From Mycobacteriales bacterium (GTDB lineage: Bacteria; Actinomycetota; Actinomycetes; Mycobacteriales; QHCD01): a DNA stretch of 42,173 bases. Positions 7,854 through 15,601 of this stretch are shown here, piece after piece (within the stretch, counting starts at the first letter, position 1; each line of letters starts with the position of its first letter). The notes under the pieces were generated by a model. It was not told the DNA's origin, made no database searches, and was given only the letters and a program-made list of their open reading frames with translations. The stretch spans positions 1 to 42,173 of the forward strand of contig DASXJE010000078.1 of assembly GCA_036497565.1 (NCBI GenBank). Direction: 5' to 3'. The position numbers and the translations under genes were made by a program.

Positions 7854-9341
7854 TCACAGGATGCCTTGCATCCGCCGGCTGATCGCCGGCGAGATGAGGT
7901 ACATGACCACGCCGGCGACCACCACGATCCCCCCGACGACACCGAAGTACGTCACCTCGGAGTGCGCGTTGTAGGTGCCGACCACCTGCGCGCTGATCCC
8001 CTGCGCCGCCGCATCGGACAGGAACCACAGGCTCATGGTCTGCGACGCGAACGCCGCCGGCGCGAGCTTGGTGGTTGCCGACAGTCCGACCGGCGACAGG
8101 CACAGCTCGCCGAGGATCACGACGACGAAGCTGGCGACCAGCCAGAACGGCCCGACCTTCTGGCTCGTCCCGAACAGCAGCCCGGGCAGCATCATGATGA
8201 GGTAGGACAGGCCGGCGAAGAGCAGGCCCGCGGAGAACTTGCGCGGCGTCGAGGGCTGTTTGCGTCCCCACCGCAGCCATAGGCCGGCGAACACCGGCGC
8301 GAGGAGCACGATCGCGAGCGGGTTGATGGACTGGAACCACGCCGCCGGTACCGCCCAGCTGCCGACGTGGCGGTCGGTCCGATCGGCGGCGAAGATCGCC
8401 AGCACCACCGAGCCCTGTTCCTCGATGAGCCAGAAGAACACCGAGGCGATGAACAGCGGGATGTAGGCGAGCAGCCGGGATCGCTCGACCTGGGTGGTCT
8501 TCTCGCTGCGGAGCATCACGATGAAGTAGCCGGTCGGCAGCACGATGGCGAGGATGCTGATCAGATTGACGACGGCCTGCACGTCCAGGTGACCGGTGAG
8601 ACGCAGTGCGAGCAGCACCACGGCCACCGCACCGACGGCGCCGCCGATCCGGCTCATCGCGGCGCCGCGCTCCCGTGAGGTCAGCGGGTTTGCCGGTGCC
8701 TGGCCGGCGCCGGCGAGACTGCGGCGGCCGACGACGTACCAGACGAGTGCCATCGCCATGCCGAACGCGGCGAAGCTGAACCCCGCGTGGTAGTTCCAGT
8801 GATCCGCCAACGCACCGACGACCAACGGCGCCACGAACGCACCCAGGTTGGTGCTCATGTAGAAGATGCTGAAACCGGCGTCCCGGCGGGCACCCTTGTC
8901 CGGGTAGAGGTCCCCGACGACGTTGGAGATGTTGGGCTTCAGCAGGCCCGTGCCCAACACGATCAGCACCATCGACAGGTACAACGCGGTCAGCCCACCC
9001 GATGGCAGCGACAGCGCGATGTGCCCGAACATGATGAAGACGCCGCCGACGAAGATGGAGCGTTGCGATCCGAGCAGCCGATCGGCGACCCATCCTCCGA
9101 TGACGCCGGACATGAAGACCGCGGCGCCGTAGATCGCCATCAGCGACGCCGCCGTGGACTGGGCGATCCCCAAGCCGCCGTGGTTGAGCTGCGAGTACAT
9201 GTAGTACAGCAGGATCGCCCGCATGCCGTAGTAGGAGACTCGCTCCCACATCTCGGTGAAGAAAAGCGTGGACAGTCCCCGGGGGTGCCCGAAGAACCCT
9301 CCCTGCTGCGGCCGCGTCGTTTTGGTCGCGGTGGCGCTCAC
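7854..9341 (-). CDS. POT/PTR2-family peptide:H+ symporter
   Basis: 495 residues with about 14 hydrophobic segments. The diagnostic ExxER motif is at E30, E33 and R34 (FFTEMWERVSYYGMR), and the PTR2 signature region GLLKPNISNVVGDLYP follows TM4. These proton-coupled symporters import di- and tripeptides. The GTG start has AAGGAG 5 nt upstream. It is followed by the CBS protein on the same strand after 50 bp, so read-through into it is possible. Confidence 0.93.
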   Translation of the reverse strand: MSATATKTTRPQQGGFFGHPRGLSTLFFTEMWERVSYYGMRAILLYYMYSQLNHGGLGIAQSTAASLMAIYGAAVFMSGVIGGWVADRLLGSQRSIFVGGVFIMFGHIALSLPSGGLTALYLSMVLIVLGTGLLKPNISNVVGDLYPDKGARRDAGFSIFYMSTNLGAFVAPLVVGALADHWNYHAGFSFAAFGMAMALVWYVVGRRSLAGAGQAPANPLTSRERGAAMSRIGGAVGAVAVVLLALRLTGHLDVQAVVNLISILAIVLPTGYFIVMLRSEKTTQVERSRLLAYIPLFIASVFFWLIEEQGSVVLAIFAADRTDRHVGSWAVPAAWFQSINPLAIVLLAPVFAGLWLRWGRKQPSTPRKFSAGLLFAGLSYLIMMLPGLLFGTSQKVGPFWLVASFVVVILGELCLSPVGLSATTKLAPAAFASQTMSLWFLSDAAAQGISAQVVGTYNAHSEVTYFGVVGGIVVVAGVVMYLISPAISRRMQGIL

Positions 9342-9405
9342 CTGAACTCCTTCGCTTGTCGCCCCCCTTGTTGGCGTGTGTCCGACGACATGCCTTCTGT
9401 CCGGA

Positions 9406-9432
9406 CTACGCAGCCGTGTTCACGCTGCGTGG
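9406..9432 (-). terminator. Hairpin downstream of the HAD gene
   Basis: ACGCAGC (9408-9414) pairs perfectly with GCTGCGT (9424-9430), and an inner GTG/CAC stem extends it around a single bulged C. No T-tract follows, so this is at most a U-less actinobacterial-style terminator between the HAD gene and the peptide transporter. Confidence 0.4.
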
Positions 9433-9530
9433 CGCTGACCGCGCGCCTGGGCCGCGGTCTGTGCCGCAGGCCGACGCTCGCTGGACCGACATTGTGCTTG
9501 CCCGATCGCGAACTGGTGAAACAGGCTACC

Positions 9531-10199
9531 TCACTGCCGTGGTAGCGGCCCGTCGCCGAGGTGTTCCAGGATGTCGCGCGGCGACGTGTAGACCGCCGAG
9601 GCGCCGGCCTCCAGCAGCTCCTGTGCGGAGAATCCGCCGCTCAGCACGGCGACGAACGGAACGCCCGCGTCAATCGCGGATCGGGCGTCCCACACCGCGT
9701 CGCCGATCATCACCGGCGAGTGGGCCCGCGCCTGCTTTGCCGCGGTCTCCACCAGGTCCGGTGCCGGCTTGCTCTGCCCGACGTCCTGCGTGCTGATGAC
9801 CGTGCTCACGGCGTCGCCGGCGTCGATGAGGTCGAGGAAGCGGTCGACCATCTCGCGCTCCCCGGAACTGGCGATGGTGACCTCGATTCCGCTGTCCTGC
9901 AAGGCGATCAGCAGGTCGCGCGCACCGTCGAGCGGTGCGACCTCGTCGATCATGCGGGCGAATTCGTTGCCATGACCGGCCCGCAGCGTGTCGCCGTGGC
10001 GCCGCTCGACGTCGTCACCGGCCAACGCCGCGATGATCCGATCGCCGCCCATGCCGACGTGCCGGTGGATCCGCCAGATCGGCAGCGTGATCTGCACGCC
10101 GCGGAACGCGCGGTACCACGCAAGCGCGTGCTGATAGTTGCTGTCGACCAGCGTGCCGTCGACGTCGAATATCACGGCGTCGGTTTCTGGCGTGCTCAT
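9531..10199 (-). CDS. HAD-superfamily phosphatase
   Basis: 222 residues. Motif I DVDGTLVDS gives the nucleophilic Asp, motif II is TIASSG, and motif III/IV is K-PAPDLVETA with MIGDAVWDA. A helical cap lies between them (about 25-90), so this is a subfamily I enzyme of the phosphoglycolate phosphatase/beta-phosphoglucomutase type. The substrate cannot be assigned. The ATG at 10199 is chosen because upstream sequence in this frame has a Ser/Pro-rich, non-coding look. It is divergent from the DNA ligase. Confidence 0.88.
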   Translation of the reverse strand: MSTPETDAVIFDVDGTLVDSNYQHALAWYRAFRGVQITLPIWRIHRHVGMGGDRIIAALAGDDVERRHGDTLRAGHGNEFARMIDEVAPLDGARDLLIALQDSGIEVTIASSGEREMVDRFLDLIDAGDAVSTVISTQDVGQSKPAPDLVETAAKQARAHSPVMIGDAVWDARSAIDAGVPFVAVLSGGFSAQELLEAGASAVYTSPRDILEHLGDGPLPRQ

Positions 10200-10297
10200 C
10201 GGTCTGCCACTCGTCGGCTCACCACGCTCCGTTTGTACACCGTGTGCCGCCCGAACGAGGCGGTCGAGGCATATCGTCGGGTTCGACGACGAGGGCG

Positions 10298-11311
10298 GTG
10301 ACGACGACGGCTGACCTGCGCGCAATGGTCGAGGCCCTGCCCGGAGGCGACCGGCTGCGCCGGGAAGCGCTGCCGACCGCGCCGAAGGCGATGCTCGCCA
10401 CCCTCACCCACGAGCGGTTCTCGCGCGACGGCTGGCTGTTCGAACGGAAGCTGGACGGCGTGCGCTGCCTCGCGATCTGCGACAGTGCCTCCGTCCGGCT
10501 GTCCTCCCGTACCGGACAGCGGCTCACGAACACCTACCCCGAGCTGGTCGACGCCCTCACCGGTCACGGCGAAGGCGGATTGGTGGTGGACGGCGAGGTC
10601 GTGGCGTTCGAACACGGCCACACCAGCTTCCACCGCCTGCAGGGGCGGATGCAGATCACCGACCCCGACGCGGCTCGGCGTACCGGCATCGCGGTCTTCT
10701 ATTACGTGTTCGACATCCTGCACGCCGGCGGGTACGACGTCCGCTCGTTGCCTTTGCGGGCGCGCAAGCGGCTGCTGCGTCAGGTGGTGCCGTTCGGCGA
10801 TCCGCTGCGCTTCACCGTCCACCGCAACCGCGACGGCGAGGCGGCATTCGAGCAGGCCTGCCGCTGGGGCTGGGAAGGCGTGATCGCCAAACGCGACGAT
10901 TCGCGCTACGTCCCGACCCGGTCGCCGGACTGGTTGAAGTTCCGGTGCGACAGCCAGCAGGAGTTCGTGATCTGCGGATTCACCCCGCCGAAGGGCTCCC
11001 GGATCGCATTCGGGGCGCTGCTGCTCGGCTACTACGACGGACCCGCCCTGCGCTACGCCGGAATGGTCGGCACCGGTTTCGACACGGCGACCCTGCGCGA
11101 CCTGCATGCCCGGCTGCAGTCGCTCGAGCAGGACCGCCCGGCCGTGACCGGCAAGGGTCTCCCGCGGCGGGCCCACTGGGTCAAACCGGCGCTGGTGGCC
11201 CAGGTGGGCTTCACGGAGTGGACCAGCGACGGAAAGCTCCGCCATCCGCGCTACCTGGGCCTCCGCACCGACAAGCGGCCGCGGGACGTCGTACGCGAAG
11301 ACCCCGACTGA
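10298..11311 (+). CDS. ATP-dependent DNA ligase (LigC/LigD ligase-domain type)
   Basis: About 337 residues: adenylation domain followed by OB-fold, with no polymerase or nuclease domain. Motif I is ERKLDGVR with the adenylated lysine at about K51; the Arg motif SSRTGQR, motif III VVDGEVVAF, IIIa YYVFDILHAGG, motif IV EGVIAKR and motif V DWLKFRC are all present, so it should be active. Homologous domains act in non-homologous end joining or as backup repair ligases. No ku or primase gene lies nearby. The GTG at 10298 is used; the ATG at 10325 is an alternative. Confidence 0.92.
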   Translation: MTTTADLRAMVEALPGGDRLRREALPTAPKAMLATLTHERFSRDGWLFERKLDGVRCLAICDSASVRLSSRTGQRLTNTYPELVDALTGHGEGGLVVDGEVVAFEHGHTSFHRLQGRMQITDPDAARRTGIAVFYYVFDILHAGGYDVRSLPLRARKRLLRQVVPFGDPLRFTVHRNRDGEAAFEQACRWGWEGVIAKRDDSRYVPTRSPDWLKFRCDSQQEFVICGFTPPKGSRIAFGALLLGYYDGPALRYAGMVGTGFDTATLRDLHARLQSLEQDRPAVTGKGLPRRAHWVKPALVAQVGFTEWTSDGKLRHPRYLGLRTDKRPRDVVREDPD

Positions 11312-11344
11312 GCTCGCCCCTCGGCGCAGTGCTGAGATCAGGCA

Positions 11345-12433
11345 ATGCCCACGATCGCTGAGTCCAGTCCGGTACCGCAGACGTCGATGCGCGGGGTCTA
11401 CCTGCCCGGCGGGCGCACCGTCGACATCCGCGACGTACCCGTCCCGACACCCGGCCCCGGGCAGGTCGTCCTCTCGATCATGGCGTCGTCGATCTGCGGC
11501 AGCGACGTGCGCGCCATCTACCGCGACCACCTGGGCACCGGCGCCGAGGCCTACCAGGACGTCGTCGCCGGACACGAACCGTCCGGCGTCGTCGTCGAGG
11601 TGGGCCCGGAATGCCGACGGCTGCGGCCGGGCGACCGGGTCACCGTCTACCACATCTCCGGCTGCGGACAGTGTGCCGAATGTCAGCGCGGTTACCTGAT
11701 CGGCTGCACCTCACCGCTGCGCGCCTCCTACGGGTGGCAGCGCGACGGCGGCCATGCGCCGTACATGCTCGCCGACGAACCCACCTGCCTCCCGCTCCCC
11801 GACGAACTGTCCTTCGTCGACGGGGCGCTGGCGGCCTGCGGGTTCGGCACGGTGTTCGAGGCGCTGTCCCGGATCGGGGTCTCCGGACGCGACCGGTTGC
11901 TGGTGACCGGCCTGGGCCCGGTCGGGCTGGCCGCCGGGATGCTCGGACGTGCGCTGGGCGCATCGCAGGTGATCGGCGCCGAGGTCTCCGCGGGACGGCT
12001 TTCCTGGGCCCGCAAGCTCGACCTCTTCGATGAGGTGATCGACGTCGGCGACGGCGGTCTGGAGCAGGTCTTGGACGCGACCGGCGGAGAGGGCACCGAG
12101 GCGAGCATCGACTGCTCGGGATCGGGGCCCGGGCGACTGCTGGCGCTGGGCGCGCTGAAGACCTGGGGCCGGGCCAGCTTCGTCGGCGAAGGCGGCGACG
12201 TCACCATCGACGTCTCCGAGATGCTGCTGCACAAGCAGGTCACCCTCTACGGATCGTGGGTGACCTCGTTGCGGCACATGGAGGAGTTGACCGACTTCCT
12301 CGTCCGCACCGGGCTGCGGCCCGAGCGACTGGTGACCGATCGCTTCGGCCTGGAGGATGCCGCGGCGGCCTATGCGGCCGCGGACGGCCAGCAGACCGGA
12401 AAGGTGTGCATCCTCCCCCACGGCGACGAGTAA
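11345..12433 (+). CDS. Zinc-dependent medium-chain alcohol dehydrogenase
   Basis: 362 residues. Catalytic zinc ligands are C51 (SSICGSD) and H77/E78 (GHEPSG); the structural zinc loop has C107, C110, C113 and C121. The Rossmann motif TGLGPVGLAAG follows. This layout fits the sorbitol/threonine/(S,S)-butanediol dehydrogenase branch that oxidises secondary alcohols with NAD(P). The substrate is unknown. It lies 33 bp after the ligase gene on the same strand but is functionally unrelated to it. The region just downstream carries the palindromic repeats. Confidence 0.93.
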   Translation: MPTIAESSPVPQTSMRGVYLPGGRTVDIRDVPVPTPGPGQVVLSIMASSICGSDVRAIYRDHLGTGAEAYQDVVAGHEPSGVVVEVGPECRRLRPGDRVTVYHISGCGQCAECQRGYLIGCTSPLRASYGWQRDGGHAPYMLADEPTCLPLPDELSFVDGALAACGFGTVFEALSRIGVSGRDRLLVTGLGPVGLAAGMLGRALGASQVIGAEVSAGRLSWARKLDLFDEVIDVGDGGLEQVLDATGGEGTEASIDCSGSGPGRLLALGALKTWGRASFVGEGGDVTIDVSEMLLHKQVTLYGSWVTSLRHMEELTDFLVRTGLRPERLVTDRFGLEDAAAAYAAADGQQTGKVCILPHGDE

Positions 12434-12461
12434 GCCCGCCCAACTTCCGCGGCCCCAACTT

Positions 12462-12519
12462 CCATGATCGTGATCGGAAAAAGCCGCGAAACGCCGACGG
12501 AATCCGATCACAATCATGG
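12462..12519. repeat. 58-bp palindromic element, copy 1
   Basis: Outer arms CCATGATCGTGATCGGA (12462-12478) and TCCGATCACAATCATGG (12503-12519) pair over 17 positions with one mismatch, which becomes a G-U on the minus strand. The loop contains GCGAAACGCCG. Read on the minus strand it aligns without gaps with copy 2. Confidence 0.85.
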
Positions 12520-12536
12520 AAATCGGGGCGGCGCCG

Positions 12537-12594
12537 CCGTGATCAAGAGGGGATTCGTACGGCGTTTCGTGCCGAAATCCCCTCTTGATCATGG
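12537..12594. repeat. 58-bp palindromic element, copy 2
   Basis: Arms at 12537-12555 and 12576-12594 form a 19-position stem with a 16-bp perfect core (TGATCAAGAGGGGATT with its complement) and one G-U. It has the same length, ends (CC-TGATC ... GATCATGG) and loop core CGGCGTTTCG as copy 1 read on the minus strand, but a different mid-stem sequence. It lies 17 bp from copy 1 in the opposite orientation and ends 55 bp before the stop codon of the SsgA-like gene. Confidence 0.88.
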
Positions 12595-12649
12595 GCGAGG
12601 GGCGAGGGGGTGCGGGCGGCGGGATGAGAGGTGGGGCGGTCGCGGCGGG

Positions 12650-13057
12650 CTAGTCCGAGAGGACGTAGGTCAGCTCGAGGTCCCAGTCGATCGTCTCCTC
12701 GCCGTACGGGACGAGTTGCTCGCACTGGTTCAGGAACAACGCCAGGGCGTCGTGGTCGATCATGACCATCGTCCGGTCACCGGAATGCTCCAGCCGGAGC
12801 AGGATTCCGGGCCGGTCGGAGTCGGCGACGGAGCAGACCTGCACCGCACCCTCGCCGCCCTGCGACGTCAGGCCGTCGATGAGGCACCCACGGTCGACCA
12901 CCCATTGGGCCACCGAGCCGGCGGAGTGCAGCCGTAGCCGCACCGCGAACGGGTCTTCGACGTCGAAGAAGACTTCGAGGACCACCAAGGTCTCGTCGCC
13001 GACGGCAATGAGCTCGGCCGGCACACGCGCCCGCACCACTGTCCCGGGCAATGTCAT
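12650..13057 (-). CDS. SsgA-family sporulation/cell division regulator
   Basis: 135 residues across the SsgA-like (SALP) domain. The diagnostic central part DPFAVRLRLHSAGSVAQWVVDRGCLIDGL matches the family pattern in which an Arg/His-rich strand precedes a W-V-x-x-R-x-L-x-x-G-L helix. The C-terminal half (ALFLNQCEQLVPYGEE) is also typical. SALPs control septum placement and spore wall formation in sporulating Actinobacteria; SsgB recruits FtsZ. Which paralog this is cannot be told. The ATG has GGGAGG close upstream. Its presence suggests a lineage with complex division or spores. Confidence 0.85.
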   Translation of the reverse strand: MTLPGTVVRARVPAELIAVGDETLVVLEVFFDVEDPFAVRLRLHSAGSVAQWVVDRGCLIDGLTSQGGEGAVQVCSVADSDRPGILLRLEHSGDRTMVMIDHDALALFLNQCEQLVPYGEETIDWDLELTYVLSD

Positions 13058-13184
13058 CGGCCTCCCACGAGGTGTGGCGGGCTCCCGAGCATCGCGTTCG
13101 ATCCGAGCTCAGTTTTTACCAGCCTTCGATAGGCAACCATTACCCCGTTGCGGACCCGATCACACCCGCCGCGCCGATCGAGGG

Positions 13185-13550
13185 TCAGTCGATGTCGAGC
13201 GTGTCGTCGAGGTGGGTGATGCCGAGCAGCCGGCGCAGGGCCGAGGAGGGGCCGCAGATGACCAGGTGGCCCCCGCCCGTCGACATCGCCGTATCGGCCT
13301 CGACGAGCACGCTCAGACCGGCGCAGTCGCAGAAGGTCACCCCATGCAGATCGAGGACGACGCGCCGGCAGCGGGTGGCTCGGAGCCAGTCGAGGGCCTC
13401 TTCGAGGCGGGGAGCCGTCGCGAGGTCAAGCTCTCCGTTGACGGTGAGCTGGCTCGCGGCGCCGAGGGTGCGGACATCGAGATCGAGTCGCGGCGGGTCG
13501 ATGCTCGACTCGGTCGGAGGCAAGGACGTGAACGAACCTGGTGGTCCCAT
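13185..13550 (-). CDS. STAS-domain protein (anti-sigma factor antagonist-like)
   Basis: 121 residues. The STAS fold is clear: QLTVNGELDLATAPRLEEAL, then RRVVLDLHGVTFCDCAGLSVL and the helix after it. SpoIIAA-type antagonists bind anti-sigma kinases and are switched by phosphorylation of the serine in D-S-S/x-G. Here the motif is D75-C76-A77-G78, so the phosphorylatable residue is a cysteine. The ATG at 13550 is preferred over the GTG at 13568 because a GGGGGG ribosome site lies about 6 nt before it. No anti-sigma kinase or sigma gene is adjacent. Confidence 0.85.
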   Translation of the reverse strand: MGPPGSFTSLPPTESSIDPPRLDLDVRTLGAASQLTVNGELDLATAPRLEEALDWLRATRCRRVVLDLHGVTFCDCAGLSVLVEADTAMSTGGGHLVICGPSSALRRLLGITHLDDTLDID

Positions 13551-13692
13551 AGCTGTCCCCCCGGACACAAGCAGTACCGGCGCGGTGCCGGGGGATGTGG
13601 GCCGGCAGCCGACGGTGGCGGATACGCAGCTGACTGCCCAACCTGTCCTCGATCCTACGGCGACCGGCAGCCGCCCGCAGGACTAGCGGACA

Positions 13693-13941
13693 ATGGCGGC
13701 CGTGGTGATCATCCGCTACTGGGCCGGCGCGCGTGCCGCGGCCGGCTGCGCCGAAGAGCGCATGGAGGTGGCGACGATCGGTGAGTTGGTGTCGGCGTTG
13801 ACCCCCCGCGACGGACTGGCGCGTGTGCTGGGGGCGAGCAGCCTGCTCATCGACGGAGCGACCGCACGGGTCGACGACGCCGGCCGCCGGTTGCCGGCCG
13901 GTTCCGTGGTCGACGTCCTGCCGCCGTTCGCGGGCGGATGA
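13693..13941 (+). CDS. MoaD/ThiS-family sulfur carrier
   Basis: 82 residues with the ubiquitin-like fold of MoaD: IIRYWAGARAAAG at the N-terminus, a hydrophobic middle and the essential C-terminal Gly-Gly (VVDVLPPFAGG) that becomes the thiocarboxylate. MoaD delivers sulfur to cyclic pyranopterin monophosphate inside molybdopterin synthase with MoaE. It faces moaE tail to tail with a 24-bp gap, so the two subunits come from separate transcripts. ThiS is less likely because of the RYWA-AR signature and the moa context. Confidence 0.88.
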   Translation: MAAVVIIRYWAGARAAAGCAEERMEVATIGELVSALTPRDGLARVLGASSLLIDGATARVDDAGRRLPAGSVVDVLPPFAGG

Positions 13942-13965
13942 GCGGCCGACCCGGTACGCCGCGGT

Positions 13966-14382
13966 TCAGGGGCAGTTGACCCATTCGTCGGATCCGTCGG
14001 TGAAGCGCTGCCGCTTCCACACCGGCAGCCGGTCCTTGACCAGGTCGACCAGGCGTTCGGCGGCGGCGAAGGCCTCGCCGCGGTGGGCCGCGGCGACGGC
14101 GGCGACGAGGGCGATGTCTCCGACCACGAGAGTTCCGACCCGGTGGCTCACCGACACGGCGTGCACCGCGGGATCGGCGGCGACCTCGTCGGCCACCGCT
14201 TGCAGCACGTCGGCCGCGCTCGGGTGGGCCACGTATTCGAGTTCGACGACCGACCGGCCGTGGTCGTGATCGCGGACCACGCCGCTGAAGACGACCGTCG
14301 CGCCGGAGCCCGGCCCGGCGACGGCCTTCGCGTGCAGATCGGGCGACAGCGGCGCCTCGGTGACCTCGACCGTCGCCGTCAC
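13966..14382 (-). CDS. moaE: Molybdopterin synthase catalytic subunit MoaE
   Basis: 138 residues. Family motifs include GATVVFSGVVRDHDHGRSV near the N-terminus, VSVSHRVGTLVVGD, and the catalytic lysine region VKDRLPVWKRQ near the C-terminus. MoaE with MoaD makes molybdopterin. The GTG start overlaps the mogA stop as GTGA, so it is the third gene of moaC-mogA-moaE and translationally coupled. Nothing is missing relative to the family. Confidence 0.93.
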   Translation of the reverse strand: MTATVEVTEAPLSPDLHAKAVAGPGSGATVVFSGVVRDHDHGRSVVELEYVAHPSAADVLQAVADEVAADPAVHAVSVSHRVGTLVVGDIALVAAVAAAHRGEAFAAAERLVDLVKDRLPVWKRQRFTDGSDEWVNCP

Positions 14383-14888
14383 GCGGCACCACCCGGATGG
14401 TCTCCGCCGGCGGCCTGGGCGAGGACGTGGCCGACCAGCGGAGCCAGGACGGCGAGCCCGTCGCGGACACCACCGGGCGAGCCCGGCAGGTTGACGACCA
14501 GCGCCCGGCCGGCCAGGCCGGCCAGCCCACGGCTGAGCACCGAGGTCGGCACCCGCTCCCGGGCGGACAGCCGCAGGGCCTCGGCGATGCCGGGGATCTC
14601 CCGGTCGAGCAGCGGCCGCGTCGCCTCCGGAGTGACGTCGGTCGGGGTCACCCCGGTGCCTCCCGTCGTCAGCACGAGCTGGGCGCCGCCGGACAACCCC
14701 GCCCGGATCGCCGCAGCGATCGCGGGCACGTCGTCCGGGACCACGACCGGTTCGTCGACCGCGAAGCCGAGGTCGGCGAGCCCGGCCGCGAGAATCCGGC
14801 CCGACTCGTCCGCCCGTTGACCCCGGGCACTGCGGTTGGAGCAGGTCACCACCACGGCCCTGCTGCCGTCCGGAACCCGCTCACTCAT
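14379..14888 (-). CDS. mogA: Molybdopterin adenylyltransferase (MogA/MoaB family)
   Basis: 169 residues of the MoCF-binding fold: AVVVTCSNRSARGQRADESG at the N-terminus, VLTTGGTGVTPTDVTPEAT as the MPT-binding loop, and VVNLPGSPGGVRDGL at the C-terminus. The protein adenylylates molybdopterin before molybdate insertion by MoeA-type enzymes. The ATG at 14888, with a GGGGGCG ribosome site, overlaps the moaC end by 8 bp. In Actinobacteria the same family is often called MoaB; the two cannot be separated from sequence alone here. Confidence 0.9.
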   Translation of the reverse strand: MSERVPDGSRAVVVTCSNRSARGQRADESGRILAAGLADLGFAVDEPVVVPDDVPAIAAAIRAGLSGGAQLVLTTGGTGVTPTDVTPEATRPLLDREIPGIAEALRLSARERVPTSVLSRGLAGLAGRALVVNLPGSPGGVRDGLAVLAPLVGHVLAQAAGGDHPGGAA

Positions 14889-15372
14889 CGCTCGCCCCCG
14901 TCGTACGCCGGTAGTCACCGGACCGCCCGCCGGTCTTCGTCTCCACCCGGACATCGGTGAGGACGGCCCCCCGGTCGACCGACTTCACCATGTCGATCAG
15001 CGCCAGACCGGCAACCGCGACGGCGGTGAGAGCCTCCATCTCGACACCGGTGCGGTCGGCGGTGCGGGTGCGCGCGGTGATGCGGACGCCTCGGTCGACC
15101 AGGTCGAGGTCCACCTCGATGCCGTGCAAGGCGATGGGGTGGCACAACGGCACGAGATCCGGGGTGCGCTTCGCGCCCATGATGCCGGCGATCCGGGCGA
15201 CGCCGAGCGCGTCACCCTTGGGTACGCCGTCACCCCGGAGGAGGTCGACGACGTGCGGGGACACAACGAGCAGCCCGCTCGCCGACGCCTCCCGGACGGT
15301 CACCTGCTTGTCCGCGACGTCGACCATCCGCGCGGCACCACTGTCGTCGACGTGCGTCAGGCGGTCGGGCAT
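14881..15372 (-). CDS. moaC: Cyclic pyranopterin monophosphate synthase MoaC
   Basis: 163 residues. Family landmarks are the N-terminal THVDDSGAARMVDVADK, the active-site motif LVPLCHPIAL, GVEMEALTAVAVAGL and the catalytic DMVKSVDRG. MoaC completes the first step of molybdenum cofactor synthesis begun by MoaA, which is not in this window. It leads the moaC-mogA-moaE operon. No ribosome site precedes the ATG; TAGGCT lies 7 nt upstream, which predicts a leaderless transcript. It is divergent from the membrane peptide/PRC-barrel operon. Confidence 0.95.
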   Translation of the reverse strand: MPDRLTHVDDSGAARMVDVADKQVTVREASASGLLVVSPHVVDLLRGDGVPKGDALGVARIAGIMGAKRTPDLVPLCHPIALHGIEVDLDLVDRGVRITARTRTADRTGVEMEALTAVAVAGLALIDMVKSVDRGAVLTDVRVETKTGGRSGDYRRTTGASDE

Positions 15373-15379
15373 GGGACCA

Positions 15380-15385
15380 AGCCTA
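15380..15385 (-). promoter_or_regulatory. Predicted -10 box of leaderless moaC operon
   Basis: Minus-strand TAGGCT lies 7 nt before the moaC ATG. The opposite strand of the same 106-bp gap holds TAGACT at 15430-15435, a candidate -10 for the PRC-barrel operon. Confidence 0.55.
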
Positions 15386-15478
15386 GTGCGGGGGCGGTTG
15401 CGCCGGCCGGCATCCGGTTGCCGTCGGACTAGACTCGGGTCCTCTCGATCGGCTCTGTGACGGCGAAGGCGGCACTAC

Positions 15479-15601
15479 ATGGCGTGGTGGGTGTGGCTGA
15501 TCATCATCGTGGTCGCGGTGATCGTGCTGTTGGCCGGCGTGCTCGCGATACAGGCGCGTCGACGCTCGGGCGGGGTCATCACCAAGCGGGGCCGTCGATG
15601 A
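15479..15601 (+). CDS. 40-residue single-pass membrane peptide
   Basis: ATG at 15479 to TGA at 15601. The product starts MAWWVWLIIIVVAVIVLL, a Trp-rich membrane segment (residues 3-23), and ends with a strongly basic tail (QARRRSGGVITKRGRR), predicting a short N-out or inner-leaflet anchored peptide. Its stop overlaps the next ATG as ATGA, so it is translationally coupled to the first PRC-barrel protein. A GAAGG ribosome site lies about 10 nt upstream. Function is unknown; it may be a membrane partner for the two PRC-barrel proteins. Confidence 0.72.
   Translation: MAWWVWLIIIVVAVIVLLAGVLAIQARRRSGGVITKRGRR

Noticed and set aside
12434-12649. CRISPR or IS element at the 12.5 kb gap
   Set aside because: Only two palindromes of related sequence occur; there are no spacers, no terminal repeats with a transposase and no direct target duplication.
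13966-15372. Possible UMPK-type molybdenum storage link between pyrH and the moa genes
   Set aside because: The two loci are 23 kb apart and the pyrH-like protein keeps UMP kinase motifs.
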